Positions 26,215-34,120 of a stretch of 64,000 nt of DNA are shown in pieces. This stretch comes from Oscillospiraceae bacterium (GTDB lineage Bacteria; Bacillota; Clostridia; Oscillospirales; Ruminococcaceae). The position numbers were made by a program, and so were the translations under genes. The stretch spans positions 620,001 to 684,000 of the forward strand of contig CP107208.1 of the NCBI GenBank assembly GCA_025758045.1, given 5' to 3'. The stretch's first letter is position 1; each line of letters opens with the position of its first letter. A model generated the notes under the pieces. It was not told where the DNA came from, made no database searches, and worked only from the letters and a program-made list of their open reading frames with translations.

Positions 26215-27591
26215 TTATTTTTCTTTTTCATCGCAGCCGATGATCTGTACCAGCACGATGGTGATGATAATGGTGGCCAGCACGCCGATTATCATGCCGG
26301 TAAAGGAGCCGGGGTTGGCGTCGCTCATGGCGTTGACGGTGGTCAGCAGGCCGGGCAGACCGGCATAGACGTAGTATTTGGTGTTGAAGAAGCTGATGAC
26401 GAGCGCACCGATGGCACCGCCGATGCAGCCGGCCACGAAGGGCTTTTTCAGGCGCAGGGTGACACCGTAGATGGCGGGCTCGGTGATGCCGAAGATGCCG
26501 GTCAGGCCAGCGGAGAGGGCAACGCTCTTCATGTCCTTCTTCTTGGTCTTAAGCACAACGCCGAAGCAGGCAGCGGCCTGGGCGATAACGGCGCAGGTCT
26601 GGAAAGCCTGGAAAGAGTCGCAGCCGTACTTGGCAAAGTTGGCAACGTTCATCGGGGTAACGCCCCAATGTACGCCGAAGATGACGAAGACCTGCCAGAT
26701 ACCGCCGACCAGCAGAGCTGCCACGGCGGGCACATTGTTGGCCAGGAAGTTGTAGGCGTTGGCGATGCCCATAGCCACGGCATCGGACACAGGACCGATG
26801 ACCAGGATGGTGAGGGGCACCATGACGATGGCACTAATAAAGGGCACGACCAAGGCCTTGGCGATGTCGGGGACGTACTTATTCAGGAAGCGCTCCAGGT
26901 AGGACAGCACCAATACCAAAAACAGTGGCGGCAGCACGCTGGAGGTGTAGGTGGTCTGTGCCATGGGCAGGCCCAGGAACCTGATGGTCTCGCCGTCGGC
27001 AATGCGAGCGGCGATGCTGCCCCAATCGGGGTTAGCCAGCGCCATGCAGCACCACATGGCAATAAAGGTGTTGCACTTGAAATGCTTGGAGGCCGTGACC
27101 GCGATCATAATGGGCATGAAGGTGAACGGCGTCCAGCTGATAAAGCTAAGTACGGCGTAGGTGCCGGTCTCGGCAAAGGCGGGGACAAAGTGGGTGATGA
27201 TGATGAGCATGCCCTGCACCAGGCCGGCCGCAGCCAGGATGTAGATGAACGGGGCAAACACAGCCGACATGGCCGCAATGATGCGGTTGAACAGCCCCTG
27301 CTTGACCTCGGCCGCTTCGGCACCAGCGGTGTCACCCATCAACTTGGCCATCTCCTCGTAGACATCCTTGGCGTGGGTGCCGATGACGATCTGGTACTGG
27401 CCGCCGTTCTCCATGACCTTGATGACGGCGGGCATCTCGGAGATCTTCTGGGTGACCTCGGCAGAGGGGGATTCTTTCAGCACAAGGCGCAGGCGGGTGG
27501 CGCAGTTGGCTGCGCTGATGATGTTATCGGGGCCGACGGCTTCGCGGATATCGGCCGCAAGCTTGGCATAATCGCGGATCTTGGTAGCCAT
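26215..27591 (-). CDS. bglP: Beta-glucoside PTS transporter, EIIBC
   Basis: 458 residues. The N-terminal EIIB domain has the phosphocysteine C30 in SAANCATRLRL, followed by GGQYQIVIGTHAKDVYEEM. The EIIC domain spans about 100-450 with roughly ten membrane segments (SAVFAPFIYILAAAGLVQGM; GVHWGVTPMNVANF; GFCxx-like FGITEPAIYGV). It ends soon after EIIC (IIGCDEKEK), so the EIIA domain found at the C-terminus of BglF is absent and must come from another protein. It is first in the operon, with its own promoter and a candidate operator. Confidence 0.93.
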   Translation of the reverse strand: MATKIRDYAKLAADIREAVGPDNIISAANCATRLRLVLKESPSAEVTQKISEMPAVIKVMENGGQYQIVIGTHAKDVYEEMAKLMGDTAGAEAAEVKQGLFNRIIAAMSAVFAPFIYILAAAGLVQGMLIIITHFVPAFAETGTYAVLSFISWTPFTFMPIMIAVTASKHFKCNTFIAMWCCMALANPDWGSIAARIADGETIRFLGLPMAQTTYTSSVLPPLFLVLVLSYLERFLNKYVPDIAKALVVPFISAIVMVPLTILVIGPVSDAVAMGIANAYNFLANNVPAVAALLVGGIWQVFVIFGVHWGVTPMNVANFAKYGCDSFQAFQTCAVIAQAAACFGVVLKTKKKDMKSVALSAGLTGIFGITEPAIYGVTLRLKKPFVAGCIGGAIGALVISFFNTKYYVYAGLPGLLTTVNAMSDANPGSFTGMIIGVLATIIITIVLVQIIGCDEKEK

Positions 27592-27645
27592 AGTGATTTC
27601 TCCTTCACGGTTCGTTTTTAACGGAGTGGTAGTGGTTTGTACCCC

Positions 27646-27703
27646 GTTCCCTGCGCGCTTTGGGAACTGGCTTTATTATATCCGCAAAAGTACGGCTTGT
27701 CAG
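27646..27703 (-). promoter_or_regulatory. bglP promoter with inverted-repeat operator
   Basis: -35 CTGACA (27703-27698), 17-bp spacer, -10 TATAAT (27680-27675). An inverted repeat GTTCCC-N10-GGGAAC covers 27667-27646, starting at about +1, where a bound repressor would block transcription. The RpiR gene upstream is the likely regulator. Confidence 0.7.
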
Positions 27704-27717
27704 CAGTTTTGGGGCGC

Positions 27718-27777
27718 AAAAAAACAGCGCGCACCCCAAAGTAACCTGTTTTTGGGAAGTAACACGCTGTTTTTTGT
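27718..27777. terminator. Bidirectional terminator between rpiR and bglP
   Basis: AAAAAACAGCG pairs with CGCTGTTTTTT, with an inner CCCCAAA/TTTGGG-like pairing. It separates the regulator transcript from the bgl operon, so the two are expressed independently. Confidence 0.8.
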
Positions 27778-27804
27778 ACGTTTTGTTGTGCGCCGGGCAA
27801 GGCG

Positions 27805-28542
27805 TCACTCGTTCAGGCGGTTATGCACCCGGCGGGCCAGGGATTCCAGCAGGTAAACGGCGGGGATCTGCGACGTCAAATCGTAGTTTTCCACGCCGCT
27901 GCGGCGAGTGGCCGTGTAGTAGGGCAGGGTCAGGTCGCACACCTGGGCCAGGGTGCAACTCTCGTTGCCGGTGACAGCCAGCAGGGTGCATCCCCGCTCC
28001 CGCAGATCGTGGGCGAGTTTGAGCACCTCGGGCGTTTCGCCGGAAACTGAAAAGACAAGGGCGGCGGCGCTGGTGCAATCCGTTAACGTGATGGGGTAAA
28101 ACGGGTCGGACACGCTGAGGGCAAACTTGCCCAGGTTGGAGAAGTACCGCGCACCATAGCTGGCAATGCTGCCGGAGTTGCCGATGCCCACCACAAAAAT
28201 GCGCTCCATGCGGGCGATGATAGCGGCGGCCTGCTCCAGCTTTTCCCGGTAGGCGGGCGTGCCCACACGCCAGAAAAAGGTCTGCAGCTCGTTTAAAGCA
28301 TCGGGGATGTCTTTGTCCTGGGTGTCGATGCCGTTTTCCTCTTTCAGCTTCCACTTGAACTGGGAGAACCCCTCGCAGCCCATCTTTTTGCAGAAGTGCA
28401 GCACCGTGGTGGTGGAGACGTGGGCTTCGGTGGCAAGCTCGCGGATGCGCATATAGGGCACGGCGGAGCGATGCTCGGTGACATACTGGTAGACGAGCAT
28501 CTCCAGCTCGTTCAGGCTTTTCAGCTCCTGTGCAGTAAACAT
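27805..28542 (-). CDS. RpiR-family regulator (HTH + SIS)
   Basis: 245 residues. N-terminal HTH (about 1-75: LATEAHVSTTTVLHFCKKMGCEGFSQFKWKL) and a C-terminal SIS phosphosugar-binding domain (about 95-235: IFVVGIGNSGSIASYGARYF; LVFSVSGETPEVLKLAHDLRERG). RpiR proteins sense phosphorylated sugars; here the ligand may be a beta-glucoside 6-phosphate made by the adjacent PTS. It lies directly upstream of bglP-bglA on the same strand but behind a terminator. TTGACA at 28604-28599 with a weak -10 could be its own promoter. Confidence 0.92.
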   Translation of the reverse strand: MFTAQELKSLNELEMLVYQYVTEHRSAVPYMRIRELATEAHVSTTTVLHFCKKMGCEGFSQFKWKLKEENGIDTQDKDIPDALNELQTFFWRVGTPAYREKLEQAAAIIARMERIFVVGIGNSGSIASYGARYFSNLGKFALSVSDPFYPITLTDCTSAAALVFSVSGETPEVLKLAHDLRERGCTLLAVTGNESCTLAQVCDLTLPYYTATRRSGVENYDLTSQIPAVYLLESLARRVHNRLNE

Positions 28543-28696
28543 GGCGGCGTGCCCCTTTCGCGGTGGTTTATTAAAAAGGTAACATTCCGGGCGGAAGTTG
28601 TCAACTGTTTGTTTTTCCCTGCTTTCTGATGCATGGAGTTCTTCTTACTGCATGCCATGTAAAAATTTTGTTGGCGGTATGCGGTTGTGCGGCAAC

Positions 28697-28736
28697 ACAC
28701 AGCGCCCCTGCACGGTCGGCACAGGGGCGCTGGTTT
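28697..28736 (-). terminator. Hairpin after the flotillin gene
   Basis: CAGCGCCCCTG ... CAGGGGCGCTG stem just beyond the flotillin stop. The T run is on the plus strand (GTTTTAT), so efficiency on the minus strand is uncertain. Confidence 0.5.
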
Positions 28737-28746
28737 TATGTAGCTG

Positions 28747-30297
28747 TTATTCGGTTACAGCGGCATGGTCCGCGGTGGTTTCTGCAGTAGGTGCAGAGGC
28801 CTGCGGGGTTTGCAAATTTTCTAACCCGGTCACGTTGATGTTGCGGTCGGTCTTGGCCTGGATGCTGTTGGCGCGGACAATCTCTTTCATGTCAATGCCG
28901 GTGGCTTCCTTCATGGCCTCCATGGTCTGGGCCATCAGCACGGGCACGTTGCCGGACACGCCCGACACACCGGAGGCATCGCCGCCGATGATGGACACCT
29001 TGTCGATGCTGGCAAGGGGCTGGGCCACGCTCTTGGCGATTTCGGGCAGCACCTTTATCATCATCTCGGCCACGGCGGCATCATTGTACTGCTTGTAGGC
29101 TTCGGCTTTCTGCTTCATCGCTTCGGCTTCGGCCAGGCCTTTCCGGCGGATGGCCTCGGCTTCGGCTTTACCGACCAGTTCGATGCCTTCGGCCTCCTGC
29201 TGCTTGGCAAACTTGGCGGCCTCGGCAGCGCGCTCGGCCTCGTACTTCTGGGCTTCGGCTTCTTTCTGGCGGCGGTACAGCTCGGCGTCGGCCTGCTTGC
29301 GCACCTCGGCATCCAGCTTGCGCTGCTGCACTTCGGCCTCCTGGGCGGCCAGGTCGACCATCTTCTTCTGGCGGGCGATCTCGGCGTCGGCTTCGGATTC
29401 CTTGACCTCCTTGGCACGCAGGTTGGTCTGGATCATACCGGCGGCCTGGGCGTCAGCGGCGGCCTTGTCGGCCTCGGCTTTCAGCTTGGACTTGGCCAGT
29501 TCCAGCTCGTTGTTGCGCTGGGCGATGGCCGTCTGGGCTTCAATCTCCTTCTCGTTGGCGGCCATGGCGGCGGCAGCCTTCGCGCAGGAGACATCGCGCT
29601 CGGCTTCGGCCTTGGCAATGGAGGCACGCTTTTTTACAAGTTCCTCCTGCTCCACGCCGATGGCCTCGATGACGCCGTGGTTGTGGCCCTGGGCATCGAT
29701 GGCGTCCTTGACATCCTGCACGTTGAAGGTGACAACCTCCAGGCCCATCTTGGCCAGGTCCGGGCGGGCGTTTTCCACCACGCTGACGGCCATCTGCTTG
29801 CGGTTGGTCAGAATCTGGTCGACCGTCATCTCGCTGACGATCTCACGCAGGTTGCCTTGCAGCACATCGTTGATCTTCTCGTTGATGTGGGCTTCGTCCA
29901 TGCCCAAAAAGTTGGAGATGGCGGCCTGCTGGCGGCTGTTGATGTACTTTTTGATGTCATCGTACCCGGCGTTACGGACTTCCTCGTCCGAGACGGTGGA
30001 GTTCTCGCTGTAGACCTGCACGGTGACGACGCTGTCCAGCCAGAGGGAGACGCCCTCTTTGGTTTTTACGCCAGTTTCCGGCGTTTTTACGTCGATTTTC
30101 AGCAGGCGCATGTTCAGCCGGTCGGCACGCTGTACAACGGGCAGTACAAACACGCCGCGGCCGCACACCACCTTGGGGCGGGACAGGCCAAAGCCCGTTA
30201 CCACGATAGCCTGGGTAGGCGGGGCTTTTTTGTAGCAGAGAAGCGAGAACACGACCAGTGCCACCACAATGGCGGCGATAAGAATAGCAATCATCAT
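28747..30297 (-). CDS. floT: Flotillin-like SPFH membrane scaffold protein
   Basis: 516 residues. Membrane helix at about 2-22 (IAILIAAIVVALVVFSLL), SPFH/Band 7 domain to about 230 (VTGFGLSRPKVVCGRGVFVLP; LKIDVKTPETGVKTKEGV; NVQDVKDAI), then a long Ala/Glu/Lys coiled coil (about 225-400, EAEAIRRKGLAEAEAMKQKAEA) and a tail with variable end. Bacterial flotillins organise fluid membrane domains and influence secretion and signalling complexes. The NfeD partner often found beside floT is absent. A -10 TATAAT lies at 30335-30330 and an AAGGAGG ribosome site precedes the ATG. Confidence 0.93.
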   Translation of the reverse strand: MMIAILIAAIVVALVVFSLLCYKKAPPTQAIVVTGFGLSRPKVVCGRGVFVLPVVQRADRLNMRLLKIDVKTPETGVKTKEGVSLWLDSVVTVQVYSENSTVSDEEVRNAGYDDIKKYINSRQQAAISNFLGMDEAHINEKINDVLQGNLREIVSEMTVDQILTNRKQMAVSVVENARPDLAKMGLEVVTFNVQDVKDAIDAQGHNHGVIEAIGVEQEELVKKRASIAKAEAERDVSCAKAAAAMAANEKEIEAQTAIAQRNNELELAKSKLKAEADKAAADAQAAGMIQTNLRAKEVKESEADAEIARQKKMVDLAAQEAEVQQRKLDAEVRKQADAELYRRQKEAEAQKYEAERAAEAAKFAKQQEAEGIELVGKAEAEAIRRKGLAEAEAMKQKAEAYKQYNDAAVAEMMIKVLPEIAKSVAQPLASIDKVSIIGGDASGVSGVSGNVPVLMAQTMEAMKEATGIDMKEIVRANSIQAKTDRNINVTGLENLQTPQASAPTAETTADHAAVTE

Positions 30298-30385
30298 TGA
30301 TACATTCCTCCTTCGCTGATGATGGCTTTATTATACCGGCCGCGGGGGAAGGAATACAGGATGATTTTAGCAGAATAAGGCGGTC

Positions 30386-30409
30386 TATTTCTCTTTTGGG
30401 GGAGAAATA
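30386..30409. repeat. Small AT-rich hairpin
   Basis: TATTTCTC (30386-30393) and GAGAAATA (30402-30409) form an 8-bp stem with an 8-base loop. It marks the left side of the AT-rich gap upstream of floT; no gene was found in 30298-30726. Confidence 0.4.
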
Positions 30410-30448
30410 AGGGATGAGGGGAAGTGTTTCCGGAACTACCCATACCCA

Positions 30449-30657
30449 AATAACTCCGGAAGTACGGAAGTACTTCCTCTATAATCTTTATATCAATAAG
30501 TTACATATATACGTCAAAAAGTAAAAATATACTTCTTATTATACATTATGTTAAATTATATAACATACTTATAAAAAAGAGTAATTTATACGTATATATG
30601 TTATTTCTTGTTTATTTGTCTATAGAGGAACGTACTTCCGGAGTTCCGGAGTATAAT
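30449..30657. repeat. About 200-bp AT-rich imperfect palindrome with TCCGGAAGTAC arms
   Basis: The left arm (about 30452-30482: ACTCCGGAAGTACGG, then AAGTACTTCCTCTATA) and right arm (30621-30655: TATAGAGGAACGTACTTCCG, then GAGTTCCGGAGTAT) are near inverted copies. Inside are a second pair (TTACATATATACGT near 30500 and ACGTATATATGTTA near 30590) and a central TATGTTA-N7-TAACATA. All are centred at about 30552-30557. The core 30481-30620 has only 23 G/C in 140 bases. Extra GGAAGTAC copies occur outside the arms (30429, 30674). It is non-coding; function unknown (MITE, structured RNA or protein-binding array). Confidence 0.75.
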
Positions 30658-30689
30658 AGGGGGCGGAAAAGGTCGGAAGTACCTGCAAA

Positions 30690-30716
30690 ACAAAAAAGCT
30701 CCCTCGCCGGGAGCCT
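30690..30716 (-). terminator. Terminator of the cystine-type ABC operon
   Basis: GCTCCC ggcga GGGAGC followed by TTTTTTG on the minus strand, 10 bp after the stop of the cysteine synthase remnant. This shows that the remnant was the last gene of the operon. Confidence 0.88.
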
Positions 30717-30726
30717 TTTGCTTTAT

Positions 30727-30909
30727 TTATACAGCTTCGTTTACTGCCTGCTCCAGCTGTTCCAACGCCTGGGTCAGGGTGGCGTTCGAGGGACGCTCCC
30801 CTCTCGAGGAAAATCTCCATTTTATACCCGCGGGCGGCGGCGAAGGCGGCCAGGCCGATGTCGGTGTGTGGCCCACCAATTCCTCGATGGAATGTACAAT
30901 ACCCGCCAT
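30727..30909 (-). pseudogene. Decayed cysteine synthase (cysK-like) remnant
   Basis: A strong ribosome site (AGGGAGGAAG) and ATG open a 60-codon frame beginning MAGIVHSIEELVGHTP, the standard start of O-acetylserine sulfhydrylase/cysteine synthase. Right after HTP the sequence jumps, in another frame, to DIGLAAFAAARGYKMEIFLE, which resembles the CysK GLAAVAAAKGYK segment normally about 60 residues further on. The PLP lysine region and nearly all of the rest are missing. The open frame ends with an unrelated-looking tail (TLTQALEQLEQAVNEAV). It sits at the end of the cystine-type ABC operon, before its terminator, so loss of a cysteine-synthesis gene by internal deletions is the simplest reading. 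Confidence 0.7.
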
Positions 30910-30930
30910 GGCCTGCTTCCTCCCTTACAC

Positions 30931-31683
30931 TTAAATGCTGTAATCGTAGTCATCGGTGACGGTCCGCAAAAAGCGCTTGCTTGCCTCCTGCCGGGGGTGC
31001 AGGAAAAATTCTTTTGCGGAGGCTTCCTCAGCGACGACGCCGTTTTCCATAAAGATGATGCGGTCGGACACGTTGCGGGCAAAGCCCATCTCGTGGGTGA
31101 CGACCACCAGCGTCAGGCCGTCGGCGGCCAGCTGGGTGATGGTGTTCAGCACCTCGCGGGTCAGCTCCGGGTCAAGGGCGGAGGTAGGCTCGTCAAACAG
31201 CAGCACTTCGGGCTTGAAGGCGATGGCGCGGGCGATGGCCACGCGCTGCTGCTGCCCGCCGGAGAGCTGGTCGGGGTAAAAGTCCTTGCGGTGGAGCATA
31301 CCCACCTTTTCCAGCACCTCGTCGGCGGTCTTATCGGCGGTGGCGCGGTCCACGCCACGGGCGGTAATAAGGCCCTCCAGCACATTCTGCTTGACGGTCA
31401 TGTTGCGGAAGAGGTTGAAGTTCTGGAACACATAGCCCATCTTCATCCGCAGGGCACGAATTTCGCTGTGCTTTAATTGGGTGATGCCCTTTTCAAAGTT
31501 ATCGAACCGGATGGTGCCGCTGTCGGCCTTCTGCAAAAAGCTGATGCAGCGCAGCAGCGTTGTTTTACCGGAGCCACTGCTGCCCAGGATCGAGATGACC
31601 TCGCCCTTGTTGACATTGAGGTCCACGCCTTTCAGCACCTGGGTGGTGCCGTAGCTGCAATGCAGGTCTTTTACTTCCAGCAT
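30931..31683 (-). CDS. Polar amino-acid ABC transporter ATPase (probable cystine)
   Basis: 250 residues, a full GlnQ/TcyC-type ATPase: Walker A GSSGSGKTTLLR, Q-loop VFQNFNLF, signature LSGGQQQR, Walker B VLLFDEPTSALD, H-loop VVTHEMGF. It energises the permease and receptor encoded upstream in the same operon. It is separated from the permease gene by the AhpD-like gene, a non-standard order. Cystine as cargo is inferred from the cysteine synthase remnant that follows and the Cys-rich leader frame before the operon; other polar amino acids are possible. Confidence 0.92.
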   Translation of the reverse strand: MLEVKDLHCSYGTTQVLKGVDLNVNKGEVISILGSSGSGKTTLLRCISFLQKADSGTIRFDNFEKGITQLKHSEIRALRMKMGYVFQNFNLFRNMTVKQNVLEGLITARGVDRATADKTADEVLEKVGMLHRKDFYPDQLSGGQQQRVAIARAIAFKPEVLLFDEPTSALDPELTREVLNTITQLAADGLTLVVVTHEMGFARNVSDRIIFMENGVVAEEASAKEFFLHPRQEASKRFLRTVTDDYDYSI

Positions 31684-31707
31684 GGTGATGTGCTCCTTTG
31701 CTTTGGG

Positions 31708-32217
31708 TCACGCCAGATGATCCGGCGTGACGTCCAGAATATCGTTGAAGTAGTTGTTGGCGATCATCATCACGCCCATGGCGGTGACGACCACGATCTG
31801 CTCCTCGTTGAAGTAAGTCTTGAGCCTAGTAAAGAGCCCCTCGGGCACGTGCTTGGGGTCGTTGGCAATGGCGCGGCCGTAGTCGATGAGGACCTGCTCC
31901 TCGGGGGTGAACTCGAAGGTATCAAAGTCAATGCCGTTCTTTTTCAGCAGGTTGCGGAAGTAGATGCTGCACACCAGGCACCCGTTGGCCTGGGAGATGG
32001 CGTACTCGTAAAAATCAGCGGCACGCTTGCCGATGAGGCGGGCCAGCTCGTCATCCAGTGCGTAGGAGCCAGCCTCCACCGCATTGAAGGCGGCAGCATT
32101 GTGCAGCAGGGTGCGCTTTTCGGCAGTAATGGTATGGCCCTCGGCCACATGGTCGGCCACGATCTTTTTAATGTTTTCGGGGGCGGTATCGATGTTGATT
32201 TCACTGATTCTTGCCAT
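31708..32217 (-). CDS. Carboxymuconolactone decarboxylase/AhpD-like protein
   Basis: 169 residues, all-helical. The AhpD-type redox site is ANGCLVCSIYFRNLLKKNG, a C-x-x-C within the family helix followed by a conserved position near H/R. AhpD-like proteins act as thiol peroxidases or as partners of peroxiredoxins. The start at 32217 (MARISEINIDTAP) is chosen because it lies 2 bp after the permease stop; an upstream in-frame ATG would lie inside that gene. Location between permease and ATPase genes of a cystine-type importer suggests a thiol/disulfide role, such as handling imported cystine or thiol stress; this is an inference. Confidence 0.8.
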   Translation of the reverse strand: MARISEINIDTAPENIKKIVADHVAEGHTITAEKRTLLHNAAAFNAVEAGSYALDDELARLIGKRAADFYEYAISQANGCLVCSIYFRNLLKKNGIDFDTFEFTPEEQVLIDYGRAIANDPKHVPEGLFTRLKTYFNEEQIVVVTAMGVMMIANNYFNDILDVTPDHLA

Positions 32218-32219
32218 AA

Positions 32220-32930
32220 TTACGCAGGCTCCTTTTCCAGTTGTTTTTGTACGGCGGATTGCCGTTTCGGCTGTTTCCAGGCAAGGCGCTTTTCCAACAC
32301 GCTTTGCAGCAGGGTCAGCACCGTGTTGAGCATTAAGTAGACAAAGGCAGCTTCGCAATACAGCGCAAAGGGTTCAAAGGTGCGGGAGGCAATCTGCTGG
32401 GCGGCTTTGAACATTTCCACCACCGTGATGCTGGCGGCCAGCGAGCTGTCCTTCGTCAGGCCGATGAGGGTGCTGAACAGCGTGGGGAAGGCCACCCGTG
32501 CAGCCTGGGGCAAAATGACCCGCAGCATGATCTGGCCGGAACTCAGGCCGATCATGTACCCGGCCTCCCACTGGCCTTCCGGCACTGACTGGATGGCGGC
32601 GCGGATGGTCTCGGACATATAGGCCGCGTAGTTCAGCGAGAAGGCGATGACCGCCGACGGGAACGCATCCAGCGTGATGCCTAAGGACGGCAGGCCGAAG
32701 AAGATGATGTACATCTGGACGATCAGCGGCGTACCGCGGAACACCCAGACATACACGCGGGCCAGCGGCTTAAGCACCGGGATCTTTTGAATTTGAATCA
32801 GCGCCAGCAGGAAACCCAGCACCAGGCTCAGGATGTAGATGCACACGGTAAGGGGGATGGTGACCTGCACACAGTACAGGACCAGCCGGGGAAACGAGGA
32901 TACCAGAATATCCAGCAGTCTTTGCGTCAT
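32220..32930 (-). CDS. Polar amino-acid ABC transporter permease
   Basis: 236 residues of the HisM/TcyB type: about five membrane helices (VTIPLTVCIYILSLVLGFLLA; IVQMYIIFFGLPSLGI), and an EAA loop GYMIGLSSGQIMLRVILPQAAR. A single permease gene implies a homodimer. It lies 16 bp after the receptor gene. Two basic residues-rich stretches at the C-terminus (KRLAWKQPKRQ) are cytoplasmic. Confidence 0.92.
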   Translation of the reverse strand: MTQRLLDILVSSFPRLVLYCVQVTIPLTVCIYILSLVLGFLLALIQIQKIPVLKPLARVYVWVFRGTPLIVQMYIIFFGLPSLGITLDAFPSAVIAFSLNYAAYMSETIRAAIQSVPEGQWEAGYMIGLSSGQIMLRVILPQAARVAFPTLFSTLIGLTKDSSLAASITVVEMFKAAQQIASRTFEPFALYCEAAFVYLMLNTVLTLLQSVLEKRLAWKQPKRQSAVQKQLEKEPA

Positions 32931-32946
32931 TGCGAATCACCTGCAA

Positions 32947-33813
32947 TCAATTGCTGTAAGCGGAGTTGGTGTAATCACCGCCCAGATATTTTTCAGAGAT
33001 CTCTTTCAGGGTGCCTTCCTCGCGGAGTTCGGCCAGCGCAGCGTTGATAGCGTCCAGGAACTCCGGCTCACCCTTGCGGACGGGGATGGCGATGACATCC
33101 TCGGAGTTTGGGATGATAAAGGCGGCCTTCAGCTTATCGGCGGCGTCTGGGTGCTCATCCAGGTAAGCGTTCAGCACCGGAACGCTGATGCCCAGGAAGT
33201 CGGCGCGGCCGGAGAGGACCAGGTCGATGGCCTCGGCGCTGGTATCGATGCCGACCACCTCGGCACCGTTCTCCTCGTACCAGGGGATGAAGGCGTTGGT
33301 GGTGTTGGTGGCAATCTTCTTGCCGTTCAGGTCCTCGGGGCCGTTGATGCTGTCATCGTCGGCACGCACGACCACGCGGCGGGCTTCGTAGTAGTAGGGG
33401 TCGGAGAAGTCGTATTTTTCGGCGCGCTCGTCGGTGATGCTGACACTGTTGATGACCGTATCAAAGCGGCCGGTGTCAATACCGATGAGCAGCGAGTCCC
33501 AGGCGGCCTCCTGGAACTCGACCTCGACGCCCAGCTTTTCGGCCAGGGCCTTGCCCAGTTCCACGTCCAGGCCGGTCAGCTCGCCGTTATCATCGTGGTA
33601 GGTGAACGGCGGGTAGGTACCTTCGACACCGATGACCAGCTTGCCGGCGGCCTTGACTTTTTCCAGCTTGTTTTCACCGGAGGTTTCAGCCGTGGAGGCG
33701 GTGGTGTCGGTAGAAGTTGCTGCAGAAGAAGCGCTGCTGCCGCAGCCGGCCAGGGCGGCGGTCAAGGTAAGTGCGGCCAGCGCAGCGGCGGACTTTTTCA
33801 AGATTTTTTTCAT
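32947..33813 (-). CDS. Amino-acid-binding lipoprotein (family 3, probable cystine)
   Basis: 288 residues. Lipobox LAGC at Cys24 after a 23-residue signal; Ser/Thr linker; SBP family 3 fold (GVEGTYPPFTYHDDNGELTGLDVEL, VEFQEAAWDSLLIGIDTGRFD, then GPEDLNGKKIATNT). The residues around GVEGTYPPF and the arginine in ADERAEKYDFSDPYY-like segment (TDERAEKYDFSDPYYYEARR) are the usual amino-acid clamp. First gene of the operon, preceded by a leader of about 300 bp with promoter, operator, Cys-rich frame and a terminator-like hairpin. Confidence 0.92.
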   Translation of the reverse strand: MKKILKKSAAALAALTLTAALAGCGSSASSAATSTDTTASTAETSGENKLEKVKAAGKLVIGVEGTYPPFTYHDDNGELTGLDVELGKALAEKLGVEVEFQEAAWDSLLIGIDTGRFDTVINSVSITDERAEKYDFSDPYYYEARRVVVRADDDSINGPEDLNGKKIATNTTNAFIPWYEENGAEVVGIDTSAEAIDLVLSGRADFLGISVPVLNAYLDEHPDAADKLKAAFIIPNSEDVIAIPVRKGEPEFLDAINAALAELREEGTLKEISEKYLGGDYTNSAYSN

Positions 33814-33865
33814 GGTAGTTTCCCCTCTGTCATTTTTCTATGTTCTTGTGTTTCGTTTCGGCGGT

Positions 33866-34072
33866 TCAACGTACCCGAACAGGTAAAACAAAAGCCCGGG
33901 GGCTTTTACAGGCTCCCAGGCACACAGCAAACGATGTTGTACAGTTACACTTTAAACATCGACAAAGCACAAGCAAGACGAATGTGCCCGGCCATACGGA
34001 TATGCCTGGGAGCAAAACATTCGACAACACATGCGGACGGCGGCGATGGCATGGATGGTATACATGGCACAT
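33866..34072 (-). other. Cys-rich leader reading frame (68 codons) upstream of the ABC operon
   Basis: Inside the transcribed leader an ATG at 34072, next to AAGGGAGAA, opens a 68-codon frame with eight cysteines, including the cluster LCRCLKCNC. It runs through the structured element and the terminator-like hairpin and stops 50 bp before the receptor ATG. Such composition is expected of a leader peptide that would stall on low Cys-tRNA. Against this, the ribosome site is too close to the ATG (2-3 bp), so translation is unproven. Confidence 0.35.
33882..34013 (-). promoter_or_regulatory. Structured 5' leader with terminator-like hairpin
   Basis: GCTCCCAGGCA (34013-34003, minus strand) is perfectly complementary to TGCCTGGGAGC (33922-33912), an 11-bp closing stem around 80 nt. 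Inside are CGATGTT...AACATCG and GCAC...GTGC stems. Four bases after the closing stem comes AAAAGCCC-CC-GGGCTTTT followed by GTTTTACC (33907-33882), an intrinsic-terminator-like hairpin. The arrangement is that of a cis-regulatory RNA. It does not match the T-box or SAM-I consensus I know. Confidence 0.55.
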
Positions 34073-34120
34073 TTCTCCCTTCGTCTTTGTTCGTGCTTCC
34101 TGTTCGGATTCATTGGCTGT

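Noticed and set aside
33814..34120. T-box or SAM riboswitch ahead of the cystine-type operon
   Set aside because: I found neither the T-box sequence (AGGGTGGNACCGCG-like) nor the SAM-I core; the leader was kept as an unclassified structured element.
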